DNA from: Symsagittifera roscoffensis
Taxonomy: Eukaryota; Xenacoelomorpha; Acoela; Convolutidae
NCBI RefSeq assembly: GCF_963678635.1
Contig: NC_087070.1
Span: forward strand, 7,972,539-8,036,538
Reading direction: 5' to 3'
DNA length: 64,000 nt
Positions 47,701 through 61,589 of the stretch are shown here, piece after piece; position 1 is the first letter of the stretch, and each line of letters opens with the position of its first letter. The notes beneath the pieces were generated by a model. The model made no database searches. It saw only the letters and a program-made list of their open reading frames with translations, and was not told where the DNA came from. The translations under genes were made by a program, and so were the position numbers.

Positions 47701-50340
47701 ACAAAACACAAACTAATTATCAAAGGACGATTTTCAAAACGAAGAAACGCAGTCTCAGAATCAGACACAAACAATATACAGGACCATCCAGATTTAAGAG
47801 ATTCGATAAATAAAAATGCACCGATAGACGACCAAATATTTTTTTCTGACTCAGAAGCTACAACACCATAATCAATTGTAGGAAAACGCAAAATAAAAAA
47901 GTCATCTATCAACAAACCAATACGTCTATATAATTGGTATCAACCAATAAGACATATTGAAAGTTACACACTGACAGTTTTACAATATGAAACATGATGG
48001 AGTACAACGATATTTCGATGATAACTCGTTACTCCCATTTTCATTAAAAAAGCACAAATTGATCCCGCCAGGGACAAGTACAGTTTTGTTACAACCTAAT
48101 CATGAATTTACTCGAAAAAGGAATCAGCCCATGTAAACAGGAACTTCCTGAAGTAAGAATAAAACGACAAATCCTTGACCCCTATCTCAAAGATATATGT
48201 AACATCACATCACACTACGGTACAATTACAATTGAAATTGCCTCACCAAAATCAAATCACATAAGACACCAAATACAAACAGACGATCCAGACATAGAAT
48301 TCTCCAAAGTTTTTACAGACTACATAAAAAATATGGAACACTAAAATTCACATTCACAAAGAACAAAATCAATATTCACAAACTGTGTTTTTCAATCATC
48401 TATAGCTATCTATCCATACTATAATTGAAAGAAACACAAAGTGAGTCACCAACTCAAACATCCCGACATACAACCGTGAGACAGGAAATCTGTATTTTCT
48501 CAAATTTTTCAAATAAAATCCGTGAAAAGCTATAAAAACACAGAAATTGCAGAAAATTAATTGATGACTCTCACAGTACAATTACGAAAAGAAGCAATAA
48601 AAAAAGGAGCATCGCATCCATCTTCTATTCGAGAACCCGATGTAGACTTCAGAAAACTAGTAGATATTCTAGATTTTAATTGTTGAATTACATAATTGTC
48701 GAATTAAAAACGAAAGGTACTGCCTTGCAATCAAACCACACAGAAAAACAAAAGGACATATTAGGTCAAAAAGACAAACACGAAAAAAGGCAACCACAAC
48801 AAAACGCAAACAAATTATCAAAAGACGATTTTCAAAAACGAAGAAACGCAGTCTCAGAACCAGACACAAACAAAATACAGGACCTTCAAGATTTAAAAAA
48901 TTTGATAAATAAAATGGCACCGATAGGCGACCAATTATATTTTTTTGACTCAGAAGCTACAACACCATCATCAATAGTAGGAAAACGCAAAAGTAAAAAG
49001 TCATATATCAACAAACCAATACGTGTAAATAATTGGTATCAACCAATAAGACATATTGAAAGTTACAAACTAACAGTTTTACAATATGAAACATGATGGA
49101 GTACAACGAAAGTTTTGATGATAACTCGTTACTCCCATTTTCATAAAACCACAAAATGATCCCGCCAGAGACAAGTACAGTTTTGTTACAACCTAATCGT
49201 AAATTTACTCGAAAAAGGAAATAGCCCATGTAAACAGGAACTTCCTGAAGTAAGAACAAAACGACAAATCCTTGACCCCTATCTCAAAGATATATGTAAC
49301 ATCACATCACACTACGGTACATTTACAATTGAAATTGCATCGGCAAAATCATATCACATAAGACACCAAATACAAACAGACGATCCAGACATAGAACTCT
49401 CCAAAGTTTTTACACACTACATAAAAAATATGGAACACCAAAACTCACATTCACAAAGAACAACTTCAATATTCACAAACGATGTGTTTTCAATCATCTC
49501 TAGCTATCTATCTATGATAGAATTGAAAGAAACACAAAGTGAGTCACCAACTCAAACATCCCGACATACAACCGTGAGACAGAAAATCTGTATTTTCTCA
49601 AATTTTTCAAATAAAATCCATGAAAAACTTTAAAACACAGAAATGACAGAAAATGTAACGATGATTCTAACAGCACAATTTCAAAAAATAGCAATAAAAA
49701 AAGGAGCATCGCTTCCATCTTCAATTCGACAACCCGATATAGAGTTCAGAAAACTAGTAGATATTCTAGATCATTATTGTTGATTTAGATAATTTTCGAA
49801 CTAAAAACCAAAGATACGACCTTGCAATCACACGACACAGACAAACAAAAGGATATACTAGGTCAAAAAGACAAACACGAAAAAATATAATCATAACAAA
49901 AAACAAACTAATTATCAAAAAACGATCCAGACATAGAATTCTCCAAAGATTTTACAGACTACATAAATAATATGGAACACTAAAATTCACATTCACAAAG
50001 AACAAATTCAATATTCACAAACAGTGTTTTTCAATCATCTATAGCTATCTATCCATACTATAATTGAAAGAAACACAAAGTGAGTCACCAACTCAAACAT
50101 CCCGACATACAACCGTGAGACAGGAAATCTGTATTTTCTCAAATTTTTCAAATAAAATCCGTGAAAAGCTATAAAAACACAGAAATTGCAGAAAATTAAT
50201 TGATGACTCTCACAGTACAATTACGAAAAGTAGCAATAAAAAAAGGAGCATCGCATCCATCTTCTATTCGAGAACCCGATGTAGACTTCAGAAAACTAGT
50301 AGATATTCTAGATCTTAATTGTTGAATTACATAATTGTCG
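44388..50340 (+). repeat. Tandem array of ~1.1-kb gag-derived units
   Basis: The anchor AATTAAAAAC (or AACTAAAAAC) occurs at 44406, 45506, 46505, 47604, 48702, 49799 and 50341, giving spacings 1100, 999, 1099, 1098, 1097 and 542. Each full unit joins the early part of gag (ending CGTGAAAAGCT) to a late part (ATAAAAACACAGAAATG to AGATATTCTAGATC), then starts again. The early-to-late join is the same kind of internal deletion in each unit, so it predates amplification. Units starting at 46505 and 47604 are nearly identical. The last unit is truncated. Confidence 0.85.
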
Positions 50341-53300
50341 AATTAAAAACGAAAGATACTGCCTTGCAATCAAACCACACAGACAAACAAAAGGACATAT
50401 TAGGTCAAAAAGACAAACACGAAAAAAGGCAACCACAACAAAACACAAACAAATTATCAAAAGACGATTTTCAAAAACGAAGAAACGCAATCTCAGAACC
50501 AGACACAAACAAAATACAGGACCTTCAAGATTTAAAAAATTTGATAAATAAAATGGCACCGATAGGCGACCAATTATATTTTTTTGACTCAGAAGCTACA
50601 ACACCATCATCAATAGTAGGAAAACGCAAAAGTAAAAAGTCATATATCAACAAACCAATACGTGTAAATAATTGGTATCAACCAATAAGACATATTGAAA
50701 GTTACAAACTAACAGTTTTACAATATGAAACATGATGGAGTACAACGAAAGTTTTGATGATAACTCGTTACTCCCATTTTCATAAAACCACAAAATGATC
50801 CCGCCAGAGACAAGTACAGTTTTGTTACAACCTAATCGTAAATTTACTCGAAAAAGGAAATAGCCCATGTAAACAGGAACTTCCTGAAGTAAGAATAAAA
50901 CGACAAATCCTTGACCCCTATCTCAAAGATATATGTAACATCACATCACACTACGGTACAATTACAATTGAAATTGCCTCACCAAAATCAAATCACATAA
51001 GACACCAAATACAAACAGACGATCCAGACATAGAATTCTCCAAAGTTTTTACAGACTACATAAAAAATATGGAACACCAAAACTCACATTCACAAAGAAC
51101 AACTTCAATATTCACAAACGATGTGTTTTCAATCATCTATAGCTATTTATCCATACTATAATTGAAAGAAACACAAAGTGAGTCACCAACTCAAACATCC
51201 CGACATACAACCGTGAGACAGGAAATCTGTATTTTCTCAAATTTTTCAAACAAAATCCGTGAAATGCTCACTAGTAATGAAATCTCACATGAACATGATC
51301 TAAAAAAGATACTAGCATTGTTTACAATTGATTATTTTGTCCATAACATTGATCTCCTAGCACTATCAGGAACAAGATGTCGACCACAAAATTTAGACGA
51401 TGAAACTGTTTTGGCAGATGAAATAGATTATGTTTGGCACCCTGATTGGTCTCACCCTTTATTGATTAATATACCAACTGATATATCAAGTCAAGCAATT
51501 ACCACCATTTCAATCAATAAAGACTACGTTAGAACCACTCCACTTACTTTTGATGCAACACCTTTAAATTTTAACGCGCTATTCACAGAACAGGAAATAA
51601 TAGCTTACATTCTACATTCATTAATACACAAGAAAAAGTAAAAGGAGCAAGAAATCTGACACAACAAGATGTTCAAACTCCATCACATTTCGTAAATTAG
51701 GAAGTAGTCGAAACAATGCCAGCAATAACGCAACAAAGCACTTCCCCCATTTATCCCATCCTATTACAACTCCAAAAAATAAAAATACAGCATTTCCGCA
51801 AACAACTATTTAATTCACAGTAAAACTTTTCGTTATTTCAAAATACTCACAAACGGATTATCAAACAATTAAACCAGTAACGACGTCAAGACAAACAAAT
51901 TAACAAAAATGTCTATAGTAACAACTTCTCAGATCATAACTATAAACTTTTTGCAAAATCCAAAACAACAAAACCCTCCAATATGAACAGTCAAAGCTAG
52001 TCACAAGCACAGAACCTAAAACAAAACGTACCACAACAAGCCTCTCACATAGTATTTTTTATTGATCAACCACGAGCTACAATGGATCATAGAGAAAATT
52101 ATCCATTTTTCCAGCAAAACAGAAACATGACAACTAAACACCATACAAGGAATCAACCAAATTACTCAGAAGATGGAGAATTCTTTAGTCAAAATCAACA
52201 ACGGTTCAGCACAAATCAGCAAAAAAATTATTGGAATAATGATCCACCAGGTCCTATTTATCAACCAGCTCTTTTCGAACCATATACACGAAACGAACAA
52301 ACACGACGAACAAGACATAACCCAACCTCATATCGCAATAAATTTCAATCAAAAAAGCCTATAAATACACAAAAATATCAACCAACTCAATTGCCAAATG
52401 AAATACTATTACCATATTATTTACAACATAAACTAAAAAAAACACAACTTACAAATTTTCTCAAATACAAATGCCGCAGAATCACTACAGATGACTATGA
52501 ATCCATACCTTATGGATGGATCTTCTATTTCTTCATATAAACCACTATTGGTATTCACAGGAACAGATCCTTATTACTCAGTAGAAAAATATATAAGCCC
52601 AGTCACAGCCAATTTAGTTTTAAATTGAGGACCTGAACCAGTAAATACACCACTTCATCAAAATTGGATACATAGACGCACAGCTCCAATCCAAACCACA
52701 CTTGATGGCGCAGCCCAAAAATGGTTTTCATTTTACCTGTAAATATTAGATCAGACTGGAAAATATTCGCACAAGAGTTTAAAAAAAAGTTCGACTTCGA
52801 AAGAAACAAACAATATCAAAGAGTTCTATGTAAAGTAACTAGTAGAATCTCAAATGAAACTATTTAACAACTTGCAGTAAGAGTCGAGGAATTAGTAACA
52901 AAAGTATATTCCCTTAATAGGCATGACTATAAAAACACTAAAAGGACAGAAAATTTAATGATGACTCTAACAGCACAGTTAGGAAAAATAGCAATAAAAA
53001 AGAGAGCATCGCATCCATCTTCAATTCGAGAACCCGATATACACTTCAGAAAACTTGTAGATATTCTAGATCATAATTGTTGAATTACATAATTGTAGAA
53101 TTAAAAACGAAAGGTACGACCTTGCAACCACACCACACAGACAAACAATGGGGTATATTAGGTCAAAAAGACAAACACGAAAAAAAACAATCATCTTCAA
53201 TTCGAGAACCCGATATAGACTTCGGAAAACTAGATCAAGCTGAAACCAGATGAAGCTGAAATCACTATGAAACTGGAATAAACAGGAAATTTAAAATTAC

Positions 53301-54830
53301 AATACGTAAACAGCATCCATACATTTACTTCACAAATAAAAAATATTCAAGACTCTGATACTGAACTAGCTGAAAAAATCAGTCAAATACTAAATATCTA
53401 CGAGAAAAATCCAATTTTTTGAGGCAAACCATCATTCAAAAATTGGTGTAACTATTGCCGTAGATATGGACATATCTTTGCTGAATGTAGGCAAAAACAA
53501 CAAAATAATCAGAACAAACCACAACATTATAGCGAATCAAATAAATCATTTTAACAAAACTTGAAAAAAGACCAAAATTTACCAAACAAAATCAATCACA
53601 GTAATAATAGTTCAGGAAAACTACTGCATGATAACTGTAATACATCAACCTTACCAAAATCACCTTACCTACAACAATCACCTTACCGAAATAACTAGCG
53701 CGGAAGATCCTCAGATCGAAGAAATTCACAAAATTTCTCACAGAATAGATATATTCGATCAAACAGTCAAAACAATTAGATTCGAAATAAAAATTGAAGT
53801 CCAAACTCAAACAGAAAAAACTACTCGAAATACAAAAGGAATCGTTCATACTCAAACTTCCGAAATAGATATCATTGAAACGACCGTTCTAGAAAAGCTT
53901 CATATAACCGAAACAGAAATTACTCAAACAATAGGAATAGACATTATCCAGATAACAGATCACGAACCTATTCAAACAATAGATCAAACTATAAAAAATA
54001 TCAAAATAGAGCACGTGAAAATTCCAAGAACCGAAGTTTTAACTATTCAAATCGACAAAGAATTTATTCTCAGTCACCAAATAGAAATAATACACAATAC
54101 CAAAATTCACAATAAAACTATAGAAGTAGCACATTTAAACATAAAAGACAAATTAACCAGGTACAATCAACTGAAAAAACTCAATCAGACCCTCCCGGTA
54201 TTGATAACACGCAAAAATCAGAATTACAACTAAATCACAAAAATTGCGAATCCACAGATGATGAGAACGAAACAGAAAATACGCTTTCGATGAACATGCT
54301 TCGAATTGAAACTGAATACGAAACACCAATAGAAACGAATTATTAACAAAACAATAATAATCATTTTCAAAATCCCATTAATACCCAAATATAACAGACT
54401 ATACCGAACAAAAACTTAAAAGAAGTTCAAGTACAAACAATATAAATCAAAATAAAACAAATAAAGTACAACTACCAAAAGAAAAAATTTGGACAATTCA
54501 ACTTCTCTTAGAAAGTCCAAAGAGCAAAGAATTTTAAACACCAGACCTCGAAATTGGTTTTTAATAGATTCAGGAGCCAAATCGAATTTTATAAAAATTC
54601 CCACACTGAATGAAATACAAATTTTACATCCAAATTAGTACCTTCGAAGACCTCAAGAAAATTAGCTACAGCACAAGAATCATGTTTAACAAATTTTGGA
54701 AAATTCAATTTTTCCTTGTTACCACACGAACAATGGAACAGAACAAACAATTAACTAAACCTTTCAAACAAACATTCTATATGACAGATATAAAACACAA
54801 TACCGCTGGAATTTAATTTTGTGCAAGTAT
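50341..54830 (+). pseudogene. gag: Ty3/Gypsy-like gag-protease, copy B
   Basis: This copy keeps the central Gag part missing from the array units. It has a 138-codon open N-terminal frame at 50319-50735, then 51162-51641 (159 codons, FSNFSNKIREMLTSNEISHE), then 52082-52540 (152 codons, Asn/Gln/Arg-rich). Next come the PVNTPLHQNW region near 52640, the zinc knuckle CNYCRRYGHIFAEC at 53447-53488, and protease LIDSGAKS with DSG at 54567-54575. A further piece of the array junction interrupts it at 53060-53200. The protease part ends at about 54826 in TATACGGTTTCTTGCTTACG, the same words that border LTR-like piece 2. Confidence 0.7.
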
Positions 54831-54844
54831 ACGGTTTCTTGCTT

Positions 54845-56930
54845 ACGGTTTCACAAATTAGTTCAGGAAAACCACTCCCTGATAACTGATATACCCCTGG
54901 ACAACATAAATTAAAAAAACATGTTTTACAAATTTTTCTCAAATACCTAATGCCGCAGAATCACTACAGATGACTATGAATCCTTTTCTTACGGATGGAT
55001 CTTCTATTTCTTCATATAAACCACTATTGCTATTCACAGGAACAGATACTGAATACTCAGTAGAAGATCATTTAAGCCCAATCACAGCCAATTTACTTTT
55101 AAATTGAGGACCTGAACCAGTAAATACACCACTTCATCAAAATTGGATACATAGACGCACAGCTCTAATCCAAACCACACTTGATGACGCAGCCCAAAAA
55201 TGGTTTTCATTTTTACCTATAGATATTAAATCAGATTGGAAAAGATTTGCACAAGAGCTTTCAAAAATGTTTGACTCTGAAAGAAACAAACAACATCAAA
55301 GAGTTCTGTGTAATGAAACTAGTAGAATCCCAAATGAAACTATTTAACAACTTGCAGTAAGAGTCGAAGCATTAGTAAAAAAAAGCATATTCCTTTAGTA
55401 CGCATGAATATAAAAACGAAAAAAAGACGGAAAATTTAATAATGACTCTAACAGCACAATTACAAAAAATTGCAATAAAAAGGAGAGCATCGCATCCATC
55501 TTCAATTCCAGAACCCGATATAGACTTCAGAAAACTAGATCAAGCTGCAATCAGTTGAAGCTGAATGCACTATGAAACTGGAAGAAACAGGAAATTAAAA
55601 ATTACATTACGTAAACAACATCCATACAACTTTTTCACACATAAATAATATTCATGACTCTGATACTGAACTAGCTGAAAAAATCACTCAAATTATAAAT
55701 ATCTACGAGGAAAATCCAAATTTTTTAGGCAAACAATATTTCAAAAATTGGTGTAACTATTGCTGTAGATATGGACAAAGCATTGCTGAATTTAGACAAA
55801 AACAACAAGGTAATCAGAACAAACCATAAAAACAAAGAGAATCAAATAATTCGTTTTTCCGAAACTTGAAAAAAGACCAAAATTTACCAAACAAAAACAT
55901 TCACAGTAATAATAGTTCAGGAAAACCACTCCTTGATAACTATAAAACCTCTGGACAACAATCACCTTACCGAAATAATTATCGCGGAAGATCCTCAGAT
56001 CGAAGAAATTCACAACATTTCTCACAGGATAGATATTTTCGATCAAACAGTCAAAACAATCAAAATCGAAATAAGTATTCAAGAACAAACTCAAACAGAA
56101 AAAACTACTCAAATTACAATAGGAATTGTTCATACTCAAACTTCCAAAATAGATATCATAGAAAACGACCGTTCTAGAAATACCTCATATAAGCGAAACA
56201 GAAATTACTCAAACAATTGGAATAGACATTATCCAGATAACAGATCACGAACCTATTCAAACAATAGATCAAACTATAAAAGTTATCAAAATAGAGCACG
56301 TGACAATTTCAAGAACCGAAATTTTAACTATTCAAATCGACAAAGAATTTATTCTCAGTCACCACATAGAAATAATACACAATACCAAAATTCACAACAA
56401 AGATGTCGAAGTAGCACACTTAAACATCAAAGACAAATCGAATTATTACCAAAAAAAATAATCATTTTCAAAATCCCGACAATACCCAAAATAGAACAGA
56501 CTATAGCGAACAAGAACTTAAAGGAGGTTGAAGTACAAATTATATAAAACAAAATAAAACAAATAAAGTCGAACTACCAAAAGAAAAAATTTGGACAATT
56601 CCACTTCTCTTAGAAAGTCCAAAGAGCAAAAAATTGCAATCACCAGACCTCGAAATTGATTTTTTAATAGATTCAGGAGCAGAACCAAATTTTATAAGTA
56701 TTCCCACACTGAATGAAATACAAACTTTACATCCAAATTAATACTTTCAAAGACCTCAAGCAATTTAGCTACAGCACATGATCATGTTTAACAAATTTTG
56801 GAAAATTCAATTTTTCCTTGTTACGACTCGAACAATGTAACAGAATAAACTATTAACTAAACCTTTCAAACAAACATTACATATCACAGATATAAAACAC
56901 AATATCGTTCGAATACCGTTTATTAGCAAG
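54845..56930 (+). pseudogene. gag: Ty3/Gypsy-like gag-protease, copy C (5'-truncated)
   Basis: It starts in late Gag (TDTEYSVEDH block near 55050). The zinc knuckle at 55752-55793 has lost two ligands: it reads CNYCCRYGQSIAEF, with His to Gln and the last Cys to Phe. The Arg/Ser/Asn-rich tail is open at 55866-56177. Protease LIDSGAEP has its DSG at 56670-56678. This copy continues into pol. Confidence 0.7.
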
Positions 56931-58440
56931 TATATTCCCACGATTAACATACTAAACTGCAAAAACATATAAAAGATTAATATACAAGATTGAAAGACAA
57001 ATCACTTACATTTTTTCAATGGTTAAATAAACAACCCTTTTTTAATCCAAAATTTACCCCATCTATAACCACGAACGAAAACTTCTGAAACCACTAGCAG
57101 GATATGTATATACCTTTTCAATAAATCAAGTCCACCAATACAAAATGAAAGAAAACAATCAACGACTATATATGTCAGACCTTGAATTCATCCCAATTCA
57201 TAAACTTTTCCGAGTATTAAAATCATCAATCAAAAACACAAAAACTGCATGTAGTAAAATTTTATTAGATAAAAATAATAAATCTCCATACAAAATAACA
57301 TTAATCTAGGAAACAAAAGCAACAATATCTCTCACAAAAGAAATAGCATATAGAGTAATTAATATCTTGAAGTTATTAGATATATGCCTATCATCGTTTC
57401 CTAAAGAATTATCAATTAATAAAATTATAAGTGAGAAAAAACAAAACACAGATTATTTTACAAAAACACATTAATTTTGTGATATACAATTGAACAACAA
57501 AAATTCCTCAAATTGATCAATTTTCAGCACTCTCAAATGACACAAAAAGAATTTGAACAACTAGCCGAACTACTACTCAATTATCCAATGGTTTACGCTA
57601 CATCTAACTCCGATGTTGGTAAAGTAAACTCACCAATACAACTACCTCTAAAACCTGACGCAATTTTCACAAAAACAACGAGCAGGTACGTTTCCAAGTC
57701 ACTTACAAGATAAAGTCAATAGATTACTAGACATATTAGAAAAATACGAAATCACTTATCCAGTAAACAAAGAAGAACAACCAAAAGGAAATACATTCAC
57801 TAATCCCGTTATTATTTTAGCTAAAATGAATCCTTAAAAATTGTTTTAGACGCAAGATACCTCAATTCTCTCATTGATGAATCTAAATGTAATCGGGCCA
57901 TAGAACCAATTTAAGTTATTCTCACAAAATGAACGGAAAATACTTTACAACAGCGGACACAAACAGCGCATACAATCAAATGCCAGTTAACACAATTCGT
58001 TATTGGAAATCAAAATTACGAATCTAGTAGACCTTTCTATGGAATTTCCACAGGACCAGCAGCATTCTCAGCATTCACTTTTTGCAGTAAAACTTTTCGA
58101 CCACTCATCCTCAGTAAAATAAGTTATAACATATCTAGACGATGTTTTCATGCAATCACAAACAAAAAAACGAAATGTATATTTTATTAGATAAACAACA
58201 CCAAAAACTGAAAAGATGAAAGCAGCTCCAGACAAGTCACATTTTTCCTCACTGGTTTAAAATTCCTTGGACATATTTTTGAAGAAAATACAATAACTCC
58301 ATTAAAATCCCGCATAGACGCAATGTTAAAACTTCAAACTCCTTCAAATAAAGAAAATATAAGAATTCCTTGGAGTGCTAAAACTTTTAAGTAAATAGGT
58401 GTAAAAATGCAATTATATTTAAGACAATTTTAGAAGATTC
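56931..58440 (+). pseudogene. pol: Ty3/Gypsy-like reverse transcriptase, decayed
   Basis: A connecting region (57150-57720) is followed by recognisable RT motifs in several frames: KIVLDARYLNSLIDES near 57837, KYFTTADTNSAYNQMP near 57935, FYGISTGPAAFSAFT near 58035 and the catalytic TYLDDVFMQ with YLDD at 58132-58143. The YLDD form of the active site is usual for Ty3/Gypsy. Frameshifts between the motifs rule out a working enzyme. This is the only RT of this family in the window. Confidence 0.8.
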
Positions 58441-59000
58441 TCAGACAATAAAATAACTTTGAATGGACAACACAACATCAGAAACGATTCGAAGAAAAAA
58501 CAATTGCATCTCACTGAACAAATATCAAGTACCATCCCCGATCGAGACCAACCATTTTATGCTATGTGCGATGCCTCAATTTTTAGCATCGGCGCAGCAT
58601 TATTACAACCACACAGTGGTACAAAAAAAATGAATTTTGTTTGAGCAATCTCAAGACTAATTACACAAGCTGAACTGAGACTATCTACACTTATGAGAGA
58701 ACGCACAGCTATCATATATACTCTCACAGAGTATGAATTTTTAATACTTGGATCAAAACATCCTGCAGTTATATTTACAGACCATAAATCTATAATTTTT
58801 CTATTAACACAAAAATAAAATCCATACCACAGAGTTTATAGATTTCAATTATTTTTAATAAAATATCAAACCTACATATAGTTTGGACTGCAAGAAAAAA
58901 TTTGCATTGCCAGACACACTCAGTAGAAACACATCACCTGAATTATTAACAAGAAAAGCAACAGTAGAAATACCACAAATTATTAAACTTTTTCTTGCAA
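58441..59000 (+). pseudogene. pol: Ty3/Gypsy-like RNase H, decayed
   Basis: 58459-58644 reads FYAMCDASIFSIGAALLQPH, the first catalytic Asp region of the RNase H domain. It is followed after a stop by RLSTLMRERTAIIYTLTEYE and IFTDHKSIIFLLTQ. An LPDTLSR-type end is visible near 58910. Stops interrupt the frame. Confidence 0.75.
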
Positions 59001-60625
59001 AAGACAAAACATCATCACGATAAGAACGCAGATATGCAGTAAAAACTGACGTTGATCATGCACAAGTAAATAATTTACATTATATTTAAATTGCCAAAAT
59101 AATCACTACGAAGTTGACTTTTTAGTAAACTCTACTTTTGAACCGATACGATATTCATCATGGATCAAAACAATACACAACTTAGACAAAAAGTATATGG
59201 GACAGACCTTTTCCGTTTAATAGAAAAAGAAAATCTAACTGATAATATAAAATTATCAGGACCTCCAGATTTTGATCAAAAGTACTCAATAAATCAAGTT
59301 TTCAATCTACATGACTCCCTAGATAACATACCTCTTTCAAAAACAGAAATCGGAACTATCTTTTTGCCAACCGCAGAAAACTTTCCACTTGAACTACTAC
59401 AAAAATCCAAAACCTTGACCCAGTCATTGGACAACTAAAGTCTTGGCATAAATATAAAACAAAACTCATAAAAGCAAACATCACAATTCTAGAAAACAAA
59501 ACACTTCTTAGATATTTTAGAAAATTTAATAATAAATCTATAATAGAGAATAAAAATATTTTAGAAAACTAAAAACCTGAATTAAAAGTACCCTGTTTAC
59601 CACTGAGTGTGATACTCCTAGCATTTCAAATTTCACATTCCTTAAACTCAAAAGGACATGCATGATTAGAAAAAAAAAAAAACTCAACTTTTATCCAAAT
59701 TGTTTACTTTCCGAATGCACCGATTTGAATCAAATTATTATGCAGCGATTGCATTATATGCCAGTTGAATAAAACCATATCCACATCAGATGCAAATAGC
59801 AGAAAAACAAGATTTTAAAGGACAAAGTTTATATTTTAACCACAGAATATCATTTGATGGAAAAGGACGAATATCATCCTATTCAGATGGAAACTCATTT
59901 ATCATGGCTATAGTTGATGCATTTACACATTAAGTAGCACTCAACCCAGTACCTCATTGCCTCATTGTAATGCCTATTATGCAGATACAACACTTTATGA
60001 ACACAAAACTTGGATTACCAAAATCCTTGTCACCGATAATGGCACTGAATTCATAAATAACGAAATCATAACACTATGCCATCTATACAACACTAAACAC
60101 AAACCACGAACGTCTCATACCCCATGGACTGAATTTTTAGTCGAAGGAATGAGCCGTTCACTACAAGAATACCTCAACTACAAGAATACCTCAGATGTAT
60201 CATAAACGGAAATGATACAAAATACACTGAATGGTCAACAGATGTAAAATTATTCCCCTTAGTTTATAATTCACAGACAACAACAACCTTAGGACTATCA
60301 CCTTTTGAAATGGTTTTTAATCAAAAACCAAGAAAACCAATAATGTTCATAGCAAATTCCTCAAAAAACACAAAGGTTATTGCAAACATGCAAATGAATC
60401 AATTTGTTTTATTCTATCATTGCATACACACAATGAAGATCAATTTCATCACCCACAAATTTTAAAAATAGCTTCCGGCACACATATTAAATAGTTTTAG
60501 CAAAAGAAATAAAAGAAAAATCATCGCGACTAAATAATCAACCACAAAAAGATTACAAAACGTTCATTCCACAATCTAAAAGACTGAAGAAAGTTGAATT
60601 TCAAAATCCCGTTCTTATTAATTAA
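59001..60625 (+). pseudogene. pol: Ty3/Gypsy-like integrase and pol C-terminus, decayed
   Basis: 59160-59438 is an open piece of the connecting region. The zinc finger region near 59700 is scrambled. The integrase core is clear: first Asp at 59856-59858 (ISFDGKG), second at 60035-60037 (VTDNGTEF), Glu at 60143-60145 (LVEGMSRS), giving a DX35E arrangement, then FPLVYNSQTTTTLGLSPFEM. A deletion shortens the region after 60480. Pol ends near 60625 (KKVEFQNPVLIN, stop). Confidence 0.8.
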
Positions 60626-61480
60626 TCAATTAAAACTTTCAAAATGTACTAAATCTTTTTTGTATTTTCTCATTTTCAAGCTGACACTCTTGAACAACTA
60701 GTTCAACTTTAGCCAATGAGAAACTATCTAAACATCACCCCATTCTGACACCACTTCTTTAGCCGACACTTTGCAGACTTCATACACATATGAAACTATA
60801 ACTTGAAGACCTTCAGGTCAAAAGTAAGCAACAAGCTCCTATTTGACTTTGACAACCGAAATAAATAAAGTCCAAATATCACAACCTTCCTCTATCAACT
60901 AGTATAAAGATCAACAATATTGTCTCAACTTACACTCAAAATTTTCCTGAGGAAAAACTTTAAATTAGCCTAAAGTAAAAATAGGACATGATCATTCAGC
61001 CTGAAGTACGAATAACTCCTGAGTACTCCCGATCATCCCATAAGTAAAAACAACACTAGAAAGCTCATTCTTAGACCCTCAGACTTTTCCCCACCAAAAA
61101 ATGTCTATACCCAACCCACTTGTCAAAAATCAATAAACAATCCGAACAAACTCAAATTCGGCAAGAAAGAATCATTTCTCAAAAGCTTCTTTCACAATCC
61201 ATCAAAATAATAATTTCAAAGTTTTTCTTCACTCCTATCAATCTTTTTTCAAATCAGTTGATTTTTGATTATAGACACCGTCGAAATATTTCTCTTTCTC
61301 TTCATAATTTTTTGCAGTTTTTCGTTATTTTTGATTCACTACAAAAAGCCTACCTCAATTTTGCAAAAACCCTCGACCACCTCCTCAGGTACGGTATTTC
61401 AACAACTACCGAAATGTAAAGACATCTATTCAACAAAAAAGACATTTTTCTTCTTTCAGTGATTTTTTTCAAATATTTAG
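60626..61480 (+). pseudogene. Possible membrane protein after pol, decayed
   Basis: A hydrophobic start at about 60648-60690 (FFVFSHFQADTLEQLVQL) looks like a signal peptide. A strong membrane span is read at 61265-61350 (FLFLFIIFCSFSLFLIHY). The part between is full of stops in every frame. Together this suggests a first env-like or accessory membrane protein ahead of the linker. The equivalent region of copy 1 is lost in the assembly gap. Confidence 0.35.
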
Positions 61481-61589
61481 TCTCCCTAATTATGACAGTG
61501 AGCAAATGTATCAAAAAGGCAATAAAAACTTTTGCACTAATAATAAATTTCATAGAAGAATTTTATAATCAAAATAAATTTTCTTAATA

